NCBI GenBank assembly: GCA_035708745.1
Contig: DASTFJ010000277.1
Coordinates: 39,656-103,655, forward strand
DNA length: 64,000 nt
From: JAMLHN01 sp035708745
GTDB taxonomy: Bacteria > Chloroflexota > Chloroflexia > Thermomicrobiales > UBA6265
Direction: 5' to 3'
The notes under the pieces were generated by a model. It saw only the letters and a program-made list of their open reading frames with translations. It did no database searches and was not told where the DNA came from. Shown piece by piece: positions 29,057 through 37,372 of the stretch (position 1 is the first letter of the stretch; every line of letters starts with the position of its first letter). Both the position numbers and the translations under genes were made by a program.

Positions 29057-29575
29057 CTATCGCCGATTCTCACCTTGATAAATCCCTTGGTACCCGGCTT
29101 CATCCGCGTTCAGAAGTTCGATGAACACCAGCTGCGCGACCCGCGCTCCCACCTGCACTCGAAAGCCGGCTGGGTTGTACACGACCATCAATGAGGTTGA
29201 CCTTCCCGAATAGCCAGCGTCCCACACCGCGGTGTGGATCGAAACTCCGCTCCGGCCAAGACTGGAGCGCGGCCGCCCGAGTGCCATCAAATTCTTCGGA
29301 AGACTGACCGTCTCCGCATAGGTGATGTGATAGGCACCCGGCGCAAGCTCGAACCAACCCTCCCCATCGGGCTCGACCGGCGCCAATTCCGGTAGCCGTC
29401 GCTGGGCATTGTCGATGCCGATGACGCCCGCTCCCACGAAGGCGCTCACCGAATCGAGCCGCAGATCGAAGCCATTTGCCTGAATCTGCTGGTCGAGTTC
29501 GCCAAAATCGCGAAACAGTGGGCGATCGCTCGCGATCAGCGCGCGAATTTCGGATGAGCTGAGAACGGCTCCCAC
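29057..29575 (-). CDS. dUTPase / dCTP deaminase family protein
   Basis: 172 residues from GTG 29575, with AGGGA eight bases upstream. The trimeric dUTPase fold signatures are present: LGRPRSSLGRSGVSIHTAVWDAGYSGRSTSLMVVYNPAGFRVQVGARVAQLVFIEL, with the phosphate-binding RSSLGR and the Asp of WDAGYSG. This branch includes archaeal-type dUTPases and dCTP deaminases. Sequence alone does not settle whether it deaminates dCTP, hydrolyses dUTP, or both. Confidence 0.85.
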   Translation of the reverse strand: MGAVLSSSEIRALIASDRPLFRDFGELDQQIQANGFDLRLDSVSAFVGAGVIGIDNAQRRLPELAPVEPDGEGWFELAPGAYHITYAETVSLPKNLMALGRPRSSLGRSGVSIHTAVWDAGYSGRSTSLMVVYNPAGFRVQVGARVAQLVFIELLNADEAGYQGIYQGENRR

Positions 29576-29696
29576 GTGCGTTGTCCCTCTCTTGTCGATT
29601 GTCGGTTGTCCCGTGCGATGATACTGTAGTAGTGCATAGTCAACATTTGGCTACTCGGCCGTTGGCTCTGAGACTCGCAGGGGAGTAACGACGCAG

Positions 29697-30737
29697 ATGC
29701 AGCTTTTTCAAATCGAATCAAAACCGGCCGTCAAGGCGCCCGTTTCGAGCGCGTCATCGGCCTTCGATGCATACGGCCGGCAAATGACTTATCTGCGCAT
29801 CTCATTGACCGACCGCTGTAATTTTCGCTGCGTCTACTGCATGCCCGCCGCCGGCATGGTCTTTCAGCCCCGCGAAGAACTGCTGACCGACGATGAGTTG
29901 ATCCGGCTGGTCAGGCTTTTTGCGAAAACGGGCTTCACCAAGCTTCGCCTTACTGGCGGTGAGCCAACGATTCGACCGCACGTCGAGGATTTGATCCGCC
30001 AGATGAAGGCTTTCCCTGGCGTCGAAGAGATCTCGATGACCACCAACGGGTTGCTCCTTCCCCGCATGGCCGCCGAACTGAAGGATGCCGGACTCGACCG
30101 CATCAACGTGAGCATCGACACGCTCGACCCAGTCCGTTTCAAGTTCATGACGCGGGGCGGGAGGCTCGATCTCGTCCTGGCCGGCATCGAGGAAGCCGAA
30201 CGCGTAGGCATCGGCCCGATCAAGCTCAACACTGTGGTCGTGCGCGGCCAGAACGAGCACCAGGTCGTCGACATGGCAGCGCTCAGCATCGACAAACCCT
30301 GGGAAGTGCGGTTCCTCGAAATCATGCCAATGGAGGGAGTCGGCGCGGTTTACGACGAAAGTCTGGTCACGACCGCGGAAACGATGGCGCGGCTCGAGCA
30401 CCATTACGGCGAGCTGCGGCCAATCGACTCGAATCCCTCAGATCCTGCTCGCCTTTGGCAGCTTCCCGGCGCCAAAGGCACCATTGGCTTCATCTCTCCT
30501 GTCTCCCAGCCCTTCTGCCAGTTCTGCAATCGTGTACGGTTGACCGCGGACGGAAAGCTGCGGCTCTGTCTGCTGCGGAACGACGAGATCGATTTCCGGG
30601 AGGCAATGCGTTCCGGCGCAGCCGACGAGGACCTGCTCCTCGCGCTCCGGGCGGGCATTTGGCGCAAGCCCTGGGGGCACGGATTGGCAGAGGGAGATTT
30701 TGACATTGGGCGAGGGATGTCTCAAATCGGCGGATAG
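29697..30737 (+). CDS. moaA: GTP 3',8-cyclase (molybdenum cofactor biosynthesis protein A)
   Basis: 346 residues. Radical SAM enzyme that starts molybdopterin synthesis from GTP. SAM cluster C41-x3-C45-x2-C48 (TDRCNFRCVYCMP), KLRLTGGEPTIR, the second 4Fe-4S cluster FCQFCNRVRLTADGKLRLCLL, and the C-terminal GRGMSQIGG needed for activity. GGGGAGT lies about nine bases before the ATG. The gene downstream overlaps it by 38 bases. A moaB homologue lies at 35019-35534 on the other strand. Confidence 0.95.
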   Translation: MQLFQIESKPAVKAPVSSASSAFDAYGRQMTYLRISLTDRCNFRCVYCMPAAGMVFQPREELLTDDELIRLVRLFAKTGFTKLRLTGGEPTIRPHVEDLIRQMKAFPGVEEISMTTNGLLLPRMAAELKDAGLDRINVSIDTLDPVRFKFMTRGGRLDLVLAGIEEAERVGIGPIKLNTVVVRGQNEHQVVDMAALSIDKPWEVRFLEIMPMEGVGAVYDESLVTTAETMARLEHHYGELRPIDSNPSDPARLWQLPGAKGTIGFISPVSQPFCQFCNRVRLTADGKLRLCLLRNDEIDFREAMRSGAADEDLLLALRAGIWRKPWGHGLAEGDFDIGRGMSQIGG

Positions 30738-31707
30738 CTCGACGCGGCCCGTGCGCCGGCTGCTCATTCGATTCGATCTGCCACCCGGTGTTTTCGAGTC
30801 ACTGCAAAACGAATTCCCCGAAATTCTGATCGAGCAGGCGCCTGACGCCTTTCGTACCCCCATGCCGTTGGGCGACGCCGAGGCGGTCGTAACCTGGGCA
30901 TTGACTCCTGAGGAGATTGACGCCGCCCCAAACCTGCGCTGGGTGCAATGGATTGGGGCCGGGGTAGACCACGCACCGCTGGATGCCCTGAAAGCCCGGC
31001 AGATCCAGCTAACCAACAACCGCGGAGTCCACGCCAACAACATCGCCGAACATATCATCGGCATGATGATCGCGATCGCTCGCCGATTTCCGCGTCTGGT
31101 ACATGCTCAGGACGAGCATCACTGGTCGCTCGATGACGACAACTTTGCCGTCCGCGAGCTCGCCGGTTCGACGCTACTCATCCTCGGTGCGGGAAATATC
31201 GGCGCCGCACTTGCCCGCAAAGCCGTTGGCCTGGACCTGAGCGTCGAAGTGCTCGGCCGTAATCCGCGGGCCGCATTCGTCGAGGGTACGACCTACCGAA
31301 CGATCCACGACCTCGACACGGTTCTTCCATCTGCGGATCACGTCGCGATCTGCATTCCGCTCACATCGGAAACCAATCGCCTCTTCGACGCTGACCGATT
31401 TGCCCGCATGAAACCAGGTTCGGTCGTCTATAACGTCGGCCGCGGTCCGATCGTCGACACAAGCGCACTCATTGCGGCACTCGAAAGCGGTCATCTCGCT
31501 GGCGCAGGGATCGATGTATCCGATCCGGAGCCACTTCCGCCCGATCATCCGCTCTGGAATGCGCCCAATGTCTTCATTACCGGACATACCTCCGGCCGCA
31601 CTCCGTATTACTGGGATCGCGGCGGGCGCATTCTGCGCGCGAATATCCACCACTATCTGGCAGGGGAACCACTGGAAAATCTGGTCGATTTCGATCTGGG
31701 CTACTGA
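30700..31707 (+). CDS. D-isomer-specific 2-hydroxyacid dehydrogenase
   Basis: 335 residues. NAD-dependent oxidoreductase of the D-lactate/phosphoglycerate dehydrogenase superfamily. Seen: NNRGVHANNIAEHIIGMM, the nucleotide loop LILGAGNIGAALARKA, VYNVGRGPIVDTSALIAALESGHLAGAGIDVSDPEPLPPDHPLWNAPNVFITGHTSG. The catalytic Arg (CIPLTSETNRL to NVGRG region), Glu (DPEP) and His (TGHTSG) are in place. Substrate unknown; glyoxylate/hydroxypyruvate reductases look similar. The start is one of two TTG codons (30700 or 30706) inside the moaA end. Its stop overlaps the convergent galactokinase stop by seven bases. Confidence 0.88.
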   Translation: MTLGEGCLKSADSSTRPVRRLLIRFDLPPGVFESLQNEFPEILIEQAPDAFRTPMPLGDAEAVVTWALTPEEIDAAPNLRWVQWIGAGVDHAPLDALKARQIQLTNNRGVHANNIAEHIIGMMIAIARRFPRLVHAQDEHHWSLDDDNFAVRELAGSTLLILGAGNIGAALARKAVGLDLSVEVLGRNPRAAFVEGTTYRTIHDLDTVLPSADHVAICIPLTSETNRLFDADRFARMKPGSVVYNVGRGPIVDTSALIAALESGHLAGAGIDVSDPEPLPPDHPLWNAPNVFITGHTSGRTPYYWDRGGRILRANIHHYLAGEPLENLVDFDLGY

Positions 31708-32921
31708 AGCAGCGCGGCAATCTCGCGGTCGGTCATCCGGCGCGCTCCCGGCGCAAACGACAGTGGAACGACTGAGCTGCGCATCGACTCGTCATCGAAG
31801 AAATCCACCAAATCGGCTCGCAATGCGTCCAGCGCGTCGAAGCGGAGCAACGCAAGGGTCGAACCGCCTTCGCCGCCACCCATCATGCGCGCTCCAGCAA
31901 CACCGGGCACCCCGCGCATAACTTCGACGAGCGCTTCCACTTGGGGATGGCTGATCGCATAATCTCCGGCCGACGACGCGCCGGATTCATTCATTAGCGC
32001 CCCGAACGCCACCCAGTCCTGCTCGCCCATTGCGACTTCACCGGCGCCCACTCGTCCGATCTCAGTAACGATGTGCCGCACTCGGGCCTGAAGATGTGGC
32101 TCGAGCACGGGAGGTTCAGCACGCTCGATCGCATCGAAATCGTGGGGGGTCAACGCTGCCAGATTGCCAATCGGTCGATCCCATGCTCGTTCGAGTCGCC
32201 GAACGGCCTCCGCGCATTCCGCGACTCGAATCGGATACGACGAGGTCCCCAGGGTGCGTTCGACTCGCGAGTCGACCACCACAAAGCAATACGTTGCCAG
32301 ATCCGGCGCAACAGAAGTGGTCCCTTCCGGACCTTCGTAGCGAATGACCTGACCAAAAACCGAGGCAGCCTGATCCATGGTGCCGCATGGCACACCCGTC
32401 CAGTTCTCGGCCGCCTGCGCGTCGTAGACGAGCTCTGCGCCGCTCAGAGGGTCAGCGTTCATCAGCAGCGTTAGCGCCACACAGAGAGCGGCTGAAGAGC
32501 TCATACCAGACCCGATCGGAATCGAGGTGGCAACTACGGTCCGCCCTACGCAAAGGTCCTTCCCGTTTTCCCGCGAGCGGGCTGCCACACCCAGCGCAAA
32601 GTCCGACGGACGTGGCGAACCAGGCGATGCCGCCTCCAGCGAACCGGCCTGGAGATCGAGCCGAACTGGGCCGTCACTCAAAAAATCGGCGAACAGAAAC
32701 TCGGGGTTGCCACACCCGTCACTGAGAGCGACCGTCGCCCGGTCGATGGCGGCCGCCAGCACTGGACCACCGTTGTAATCGACATGATTCCCGAGAATTT
32801 CGATCCGGCCGGGAGCCACCGCGGCCCGATCTGGTCGCCAGCCGGGACCCCACATTTCCCGCGCCGCACTAACAGCCCGTGCAAACGTGCGTGCTACGTC
32901 GAGCTCATGGGAGGACGCCAT
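31701..32921 (-). CDS. galK: Galactokinase (GHMP kinase)
   Basis: 406 residues from ATG 32921, just after GGAGGG. Signature blocks: APGRIEILGNHVDYNGGPVLAAAID (galactokinase N-terminal motif), SIPIGSGMSSSAALCVAL (ATP loop), and the late GARMMGGGEGGSTLALL. It phosphorylates galactose to galactose 1-phosphate; no galT or galE is nearby, so another sugar is possible. It is the last gene of the minus run hisS-PIG-L-galK, 22 bases after the deacetylase. Confidence 0.87.
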   Translation of the reverse strand: MASSHELDVARTFARAVSAAREMWGPGWRPDRAAVAPGRIEILGNHVDYNGGPVLAAAIDRATVALSDGCGNPEFLFADFLSDGPVRLDLQAGSLEAASPGSPRPSDFALGVAARSRENGKDLCVGRTVVATSIPIGSGMSSSAALCVALTLLMNADPLSGAELVYDAQAAENWTGVPCGTMDQAASVFGQVIRYEGPEGTTSVAPDLATYCFVVVDSRVERTLGTSSYPIRVAECAEAVRRLERAWDRPIGNLAALTPHDFDAIERAEPPVLEPHLQARVRHIVTEIGRVGAGEVAMGEQDWVAFGALMNESGASSAGDYAISHPQVEALVEVMRGVPGVAGARMMGGGEGGSTLALLRFDALDALRADLVDFFDDESMRSSVVPLSFAPGARRMTDREIAALLQ

Positions 32922-32942
32922 CGTCCCTCCGTCCTTTCTCAC

Positions 32943-33650
32943 TCAGCGACGCATTTGAACGGTCTTGAACGCTTCGGCGAGCTCGAAATCTTGCCCTTCG
33001 GCCACTTCGGCATTGCGCTCGCGCACTCGCTTTTCCATCTCGACACCGTCGCCAACCTGCGATGCATGACGCTTCAATGAAGCGATCTTGGCATCGAAAG
33101 TGTCGGTGATGTCGACCACCAGATCCGGCTCCTCCGCATTGAAGAACCAGATCTCCGCCGTCTTATGCGGCTCCAGTCCTTCAGCCAGGTGCTCGGGAAA
33201 ATAATGTGGATCCCGTGCGGTTGGATAGACCGCGTCCAGCGCCGCGAAACCGCAAGCGCGGTGGTCAGGGTGCAGAGCGTAGGGCCGGAAAGGGTCGTGA
33301 CTGACGATCACGTCAGGCTTGAACGTCCGAATCTGCCGCACAACCTTCTCGCGCAGCGTCAGATCCGGCACAAGCTCGCCATCGGTGCAGCGGAGATAGA
33401 CGACTTCCGCCACACCAAGAGCGGCCGCCGCGTTCTTTTCCTCGACCTCTCGTCCCGAAGCCAGTTGGTCGCTTGGAATCGTATGGTCCGGCGTGCCCTT
33501 ATCTCCGGAGGTCACCTGGACGATGACGACTTTCTTGCCCATATTCGCTAATCGTGCGATCGTGCCCGCGGAAGAGAATTCCGCATCGTCCGGGTGCGCA
33601 ACCACCCACATATACGTATCCCATTCGTCCCACTTCGTCGATACGCTCAT
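32943..33650 (-). CDS. PIG-L/LmbE-family deacetylase
   Basis: 235 residues. Zinc N-deacetylase fold with the metal motif AHPDD (18-22), TSGDKGTPDH, SHDPFRPYALHPDHR holding the third ligand, and FNAEEPDLVVDITDTFD. Relatives remove acetyl groups from GlcNAc-inositol (MshB), bacillithiol or mycothiol conjugates, and sugar intermediates. Its start overlaps the hisS stop as ATGA. Together with the MshC-like ligase at 62296 it could belong to a mycothiol-type pathway; that link is inference. Confidence 0.87.
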   Translation of the reverse strand: MSVSTKWDEWDTYMWVVAHPDDAEFSSAGTIARLANMGKKVVIVQVTSGDKGTPDHTIPSDQLASGREVEEKNAAAALGVAEVVYLRCTDGELVPDLTLREKVVRQIRTFKPDVIVSHDPFRPYALHPDHRACGFAALDAVYPTARDPHYFPEHLAEGLEPHKTAEIWFFNAEEPDLVVDITDTFDAKIASLKRHASQVGDGVEMEKRVRERNAEVAEGQDFELAEAFKTVQMRR

Positions 33651-35011
33651 TCCGCTCGATTCCGTTCTTGCGATGCTTTGGTCGCGGCAATCATGGAAGA
33701 AATTCGGTCGATCAGTTCCGGCCGTTCGATATCGATCTGTTCGCCGGAAGCGAGATCTTTGATCGCCACCACGCTCCGAGCGGCCTCGTCGGGCCCAGCG
33801 ATCGCGGCAAGCGCAATGCCTCGTCGACCGGCATATTTGAGTTGCTCTCCCAAACCCTTGCTCTCCAGAAGCGAAAGATCGGTCTTGATCCCGGCGGCAC
33901 GCAAATCTCGGGTCAATTCGGCGGCGATGCCGAGCGTGCGATCGACGACCGGCACGAAGACCTGCGCGACCGCGGTCGGTATGGGCAGCGTTTGGTGCTC
34001 GCGCACGACTTCGATGATCCGTTCCAACCCCAACGAAACGCCAGTCGCCGAAATCGGACGGCTTCCGAAGGAGCCAATCAAGCCTTCGTACCGCCCTCCT
34101 CCCGCGACGGAGCCGACCTTCGGTTCGGTCACCTTCGCCTCGAAGACCGGCCCGGTGTAGTAGTCGAGTCCACGCGCAAGGGTCAGATCGAGAACTGCCT
34201 TGCTCGAGTCGACACCCATCTGAGACAACAGCTGAAATAGCTCCGTCATCTCGGCCAGCGCGCCCTCTGCATTCGCATCGGATGGCAGTCGCCGGCTCAG
34301 CTCGAAAAGGATGTCCGAGCTGTTGCCGCTGATAGCGATCGTTTCCAGAATGGCATCCGCGGCTTCACGAGATATTCCGCCTTCCAGCATCTCAATTTTC
34401 ACGCCGTCCGCGCCGATCTTGTCGAGTTTGTCGACCGAGCGGTAAACGGTGGCCGCCTGATATTCAGGTACGCCAGCGGCAATGGCGATGCGCTCCAGCA
34501 ACCGGCGGTGACTGATATGCACCACCGAGTTGTCGAGCCCGACCGAACCCAACGCATCGACCAGCACCGAGATGATCTCGGCGTCCGCGGCCATCGACTC
34601 GACACCGGCGATATCGGCATCACACTGCCAGAATTCGCGGAAGCGCCCCCGCTGCGGTCGGTCGGCGCGCCAGACGGGCGCCACGTGATAGCGCTTGAAC
34701 GGCAAGACGATTTCCGACTGATGCATCGCCACCACCCGCGCCAGCGGAACGGTCAGGTCATATCGCAACCCCACGCTGCGACCGCCATGATCCTCGAAGG
34801 CGTACATCAGCTTTTCGTTCTCACCGGCCTTGCCGGTAAGCACTTCGAGATATTCGATCGCGGGCGTATCGAGCGGATCGAACCCATGCAACTCGAAGAC
34901 CTGCTTGAACCGTCCGATGATCTCTTGCCGCAGAATCATCTGCTCCGGCAAATAATCTCGAAACCCCTTTAAGATCGATGGCTTGCGTGTGACCTGCGAA
35001 GTGGCGCTCAC
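33647..35011 (-). CDS. hisS: Histidine-tRNA ligase
   Basis: 454 residues. Class II synthetase: KGFRDYLPEQM, motif 2 RADRPQRGRFREFWQCDADIAG, the histidine-A signature LARGLDYYTGPVFE, GGGRYEGLIGSFG, motif 3 TGVSLGLERII, then the C-terminal anticodon domain. GTG 35011 with TAAGGG just upstream is the likely start; further upstream codons lie inside moaB. It follows moaB by eight bases and overlaps the PIG-L gene by four. Confidence 0.94.
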   Translation of the reverse strand: MSATSQVTRKPSILKGFRDYLPEQMILRQEIIGRFKQVFELHGFDPLDTPAIEYLEVLTGKAGENEKLMYAFEDHGGRSVGLRYDLTVPLARVVAMHQSEIVLPFKRYHVAPVWRADRPQRGRFREFWQCDADIAGVESMAADAEIISVLVDALGSVGLDNSVVHISHRRLLERIAIAAGVPEYQAATVYRSVDKLDKIGADGVKIEMLEGGISREAADAILETIAISGNSSDILFELSRRLPSDANAEGALAEMTELFQLLSQMGVDSSKAVLDLTLARGLDYYTGPVFEAKVTEPKVGSVAGGGRYEGLIGSFGSRPISATGVSLGLERIIEVVREHQTLPIPTAVAQVFVPVVDRTLGIAAELTRDLRAAGIKTDLSLLESKGLGEQLKYAGRRGIALAAIAGPDEAARSVVAIKDLASGEQIDIERPELIDRISSMIAATKASQERNRAE

Positions 35012-35018
35012 GAATCCC

Positions 35019-35534
35019 TTACTTTCGAATCTCATAAACGACGTGTGCAATTTCCGGAAGAATCAATCGTTCCATCGCGAGCCGGATAGCATTCCGCGAT
35101 CCGGGAAGCGCAAATACCGCTGTCGAACCGATCGCGCCAGCAGTCGCTCGGGAAAGCATGGCCGCTGATCCGATCTCTTCCCAGCTCAGCATCCGGAAAA
35201 GCTCTCCGAATCCAGCTAACTCCCGATCGAGTATCGAGCTCACCGCTTCATACGTCACATCGCGCCGCGCGATTCCGGTCCCACCGGTTGAAATCGCGAC
35301 GTCGACCGCTGGGTCGCCCGCGAGGTCGAGAATGGCGCTGACGATATTATCCCGGTCATCGCGAACGATCGACCGGCTCGCGACGACGTGGCCAGATTGC
35401 CCCACGAGCTCCGCGATCAACGCGCCACCGGTATCGTCATCGAGCGTACGGGTATCGCTGATCGTGACAATCCCAATCGACAACGATGCTACCGCTTCTT
35501 CTCGATGGTGCTGGACAGACTCGCTCGGCGCCAT
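35019..35534 (-). CDS. moaB: MoaB/MogA-family molybdopterin biosynthesis protein
   Basis: 171 residues. The fold binds molybdopterin and adenylylates it before metal insertion. Seen: IGIVTISDTRTLDDDTGGALIAEL, VAISTGGTGIARRDVTYEAVSSIL, LFRMLSWEEIGSAAMLSRATAGAIGSTAVFALPGSRNAIRLAMERLILPE. The motifs GGTG and ALPGSRNA bind the cofactor. Encoded in a run with yraN and hisS; moaA lies 4.3 kb away on the opposite strand. Confidence 0.92.
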   Translation of the reverse strand: MAPSESVQHHREEAVASLSIGIVTISDTRTLDDDTGGALIAELVGQSGHVVASRSIVRDDRDNIVSAILDLAGDPAVDVAISTGGTGIARRDVTYEAVSSILDRELAGFGELFRMLSWEEIGSAAMLSRATAGAIGSTAVFALPGSRNAIRLAMERLILPEIAHVVYEIRK

Positions 35535-35564
35535 CGCGTCATGATACGGGAGAACTTGCGCGAA

Positions 35565-35954
35565 TCAACCGAATTGCGCGGCATTTGCGATATGTGTAAA
35601 CCGCACAACCGCCCCCGATCGGTCGAGGGTGATCGCGATCAGATCGATCCGCCAGATCGGATCGCCGATCTCGGGGCATTCAGCCAGATACCACTCTGCC
35701 GCGGTCGCCAGCTTGCGAGCTTTCGCCGGGGTCATTGATTCCTCGGCACTCCCGCTCCCTGCACCGGTGCGAGCTTTCACCTCGACAAAAACCAGCTCGT
35801 CCCGATCCCACATGATTGCATCGAGCTCCCCGGCAGTGCATCGCCAGTTACGCTCCACCAGTCGAAATCCGCGCCGTTGCAGCGCATCGACCGCCAAATC
35901 CTCGGCCCGCGCTCCAAGCCGGATATGTGCGGGACCTACTGGTGATTCAGGCAT
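35565..35954 (-). CDS. yraN: UPF0102 family protein YraN
   Basis: 129 residues with a Holliday-junction-resolvase-like nuclease fold. LGARAEDLAVDALQRRGFRLVERNWRC, GELDAIMWDRDELVFVEVKAR with the Asp and Glu-x-Lys expected of the fold, and WRIDLIAITLD. Molecular role not established in the family. It overlaps the end of rnhB by 19 bases, a near-universal pairing. Confidence 0.9.
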   Translation of the reverse strand: MPESPVGPAHIRLGARAEDLAVDALQRRGFRLVERNWRCTAGELDAIMWDRDELVFVEVKARTGAGSGSAEESMTPAKARKLATAAEWYLAECPEIGDPIWRIDLIAITLDRSGAVVRFTHIANAAQFG

Positions 35955-36586
35955 TCCTGAACCGGCCTGAATGAGCGGCGATGAAAATTGGCCGGCCCGT
36001 GCAATTTCAGGGCACGAAGATGCTCTGGTGTTCCATAACCAACATGCTGATCGAGCCCATAGCGGCTGTCCTCACAATGGAGTGCGCACATCAAACGATC
36101 GCGAGTCACCTTGGCGACGATCGACGCCGCCGCGATCGAAAGACATCGCGCATCGCCATCGATCAGTCCGACCTGCGGCAAATCCAGATCGGTCACGAAT
36201 GCGTCCAGCAACAACGCGGACGGCTCACACCCCAAACCGAACACGGCTCGTTCCATGGCTAGCCGATTCGCGGCAGTCATCCCGAGCGCATCGATTTCCT
36301 GGCACTCGACCATGCCAATGCCGATATTGGTACTGCACCGCTCGATAACCACAAGCGATGTTTCCCTTGCCTGCCGCGTCATCAGTTTGGAGTCTCGGAC
36401 CGATGCGAGAATCTTTTCCCGTCTCGAACGCGTGCCGATCGCAGCCATATCGAAAATGACCGCCGCCGCCACCAGCGGTCCCGCCAGTGCCCCCCGCCCG
36501 ACTTCGTCGACTCCGGCCACAAGGTCGTAGCCGGCATTCCAGAAATCGCGTTCCCAGTGAAACTGGCTAACTGGCAAGATCGTCAT
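35936..36586 (-). CDS. rnhB: Ribonuclease HII
   Basis: 216 residues. Removes RNA primers and single ribonucleotides from DNA. Active-site residues: AGVDEVGRGALAGPLVAAAVI (Asp-Glu), DALLLDAF-like segment (SALLLDAFVTDLDLP, Asp), and SIAAASIVAKVTRDRLM with YGLDQHVGYGTPEHLRAL. It stands in the usual rplS-rnhB-yraN order, but a terminator separates it from rplS. Confidence 0.94.
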   Translation of the reverse strand: MTILPVSQFHWERDFWNAGYDLVAGVDEVGRGALAGPLVAAAVIFDMAAIGTRSRREKILASVRDSKLMTRQARETSLVVIERCSTNIGIGMVECQEIDALGMTAANRLAMERAVFGLGCEPSALLLDAFVTDLDLPQVGLIDGDARCLSIAAASIVAKVTRDRLMCALHCEDSRYGLDQHVGYGTPEHLRALKLHGPANFHRRSFRPVQECLNHQ

Positions 36587-36601
36587 CCGTTCCGGAAACG
36601 C

Positions 36602-36630
36602 AAAACGGGCGCGGAATGCTCCACGCCCGC
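36602..36630 (-). terminator. Terminator or attenuator between rplS and rnhB
   Basis: GGGCG 36607-36611 pairs with CGCCC 36624-36628, continued inside by GGA/TCC, and is followed on the minus strand by GTTTTG. It lies 31 bases past the rplS stop and ends about 15 bases before rnhB, so it likely reduces readthrough from rplS. Confidence 0.7.
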
Positions 36631-36660
36631 GATTCTACTATTGCCTTTTGCCCAGCGCTG

Positions 36661-37224
36661 CTAGGCCTTCGACTCGTCCCCCTCGGAAACGGTCTTGCCG
36701 GCAGCTTCGGCATCCTCGGCAGCAAGCACCACCGGATCGACCAGCTCGGCGCTCTCCTCGGACATGACGCCTTCCTGCACAGCAGCCTCGATCAGCGCCG
36801 CGTCGTCGACCGGCGTCGCCTCAGCCACGACTGGCTCAGCCACCACGGTCGGCGGCACGATGACGCGATTCGGGCGCCGGCGCTCCTTGATGCGAGCGGC
36901 CTTGCCAGTCAAATCGCGCAGGTAGTAGAGCCGCGCGCGACGCACCAGTCCGTTACGCACCACTTCGATCTTCTCGATGCGCGGGGAATGAATGAGAAAG
37001 GTGCGCTCGACCCCGACGCCGTGCGACGCGATGCGGCGGACCGTGAAGTTCTCGTTTACGCCACCAGACCGGCGGCGAATGACAACGCCTTCGAACACCT
37101 GGATGCGCTCGCGAGTTCCCTCGACGACTTTCGCATGGACGCGAACGGTGTCGCCGGCGCCGAACTCCGGTACAAACGACTTGAGTTGCTCTTGTTCGAG
37201 CGCCTGGATCAGCTGCGCGGACAT
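36661..37224 (-). CDS. rplS: 50S ribosomal protein L19 with a C-terminal acidic extension
   Basis: 187 residues from ATG 37224 (GGAAG seven bases upstream). The first ~115 residues are standard L19: LIQALEQEQLKSFVPEFGAGDTVRVHAKVVEGTRERIQVFEGVVIRRRSGGVNENFTVRRIASHGVGVERTFLIHSPRIEKIEVVRNGLVRRARLYYLRDL. About 70 further residues are Ala/Glu/Val-rich and acidic (VVAEPVVAEATPVDDAALIEAA...SEGDESKA), unlike ordinary L19. L19 sits at the 30S-50S bridge. Confidence 0.94.
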   Translation of the reverse strand: MSAQLIQALEQEQLKSFVPEFGAGDTVRVHAKVVEGTRERIQVFEGVVIRRRSGGVNENFTVRRIASHGVGVERTFLIHSPRIEKIEVVRNGLVRRARLYYLRDLTGKAARIKERRRPNRVIVPPTVVAEPVVAEATPVDDAALIEAAVQEGVMSEESAELVDPVVLAAEDAEAAGKTVSEGDESKA

Positions 37225-37305
37225 ATGATGACTTCCTGACTCTATTGACCCGAAATTGGGCGGGACCGACCCCAGCGAACCGCCGCACAGGCGGAAACAG
37301 GACAC

Positions 37306-37330
37306 AAAAAGAACGACCGATAGTGGTCGT
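37306..37330 (-). terminator. Terminator downstream of the MetH1/MetF gene
   Basis: ACGACC/GGTCGT (37313-37318 with 37325-37330, loop gatagt) is followed on the minus strand by TTCTTTTTG. It lies 43 bases past the stop at 37373 and about 80 bases before the rplS start. It could instead act as an attenuator in an rplS leader. Confidence 0.65.
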
Positions 37331-37372
37331 AGCCGATCGAGTTTAGCATGAACCTCGGGCGAATTCGACTGA

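Noticed and set aside
28909..29103. Small minus-strand frame overlapping the end of the dUTPase gene
   Set aside because: It overlaps dUTPase, has no ribosome-binding site that I can see, and has no recognisable motif.
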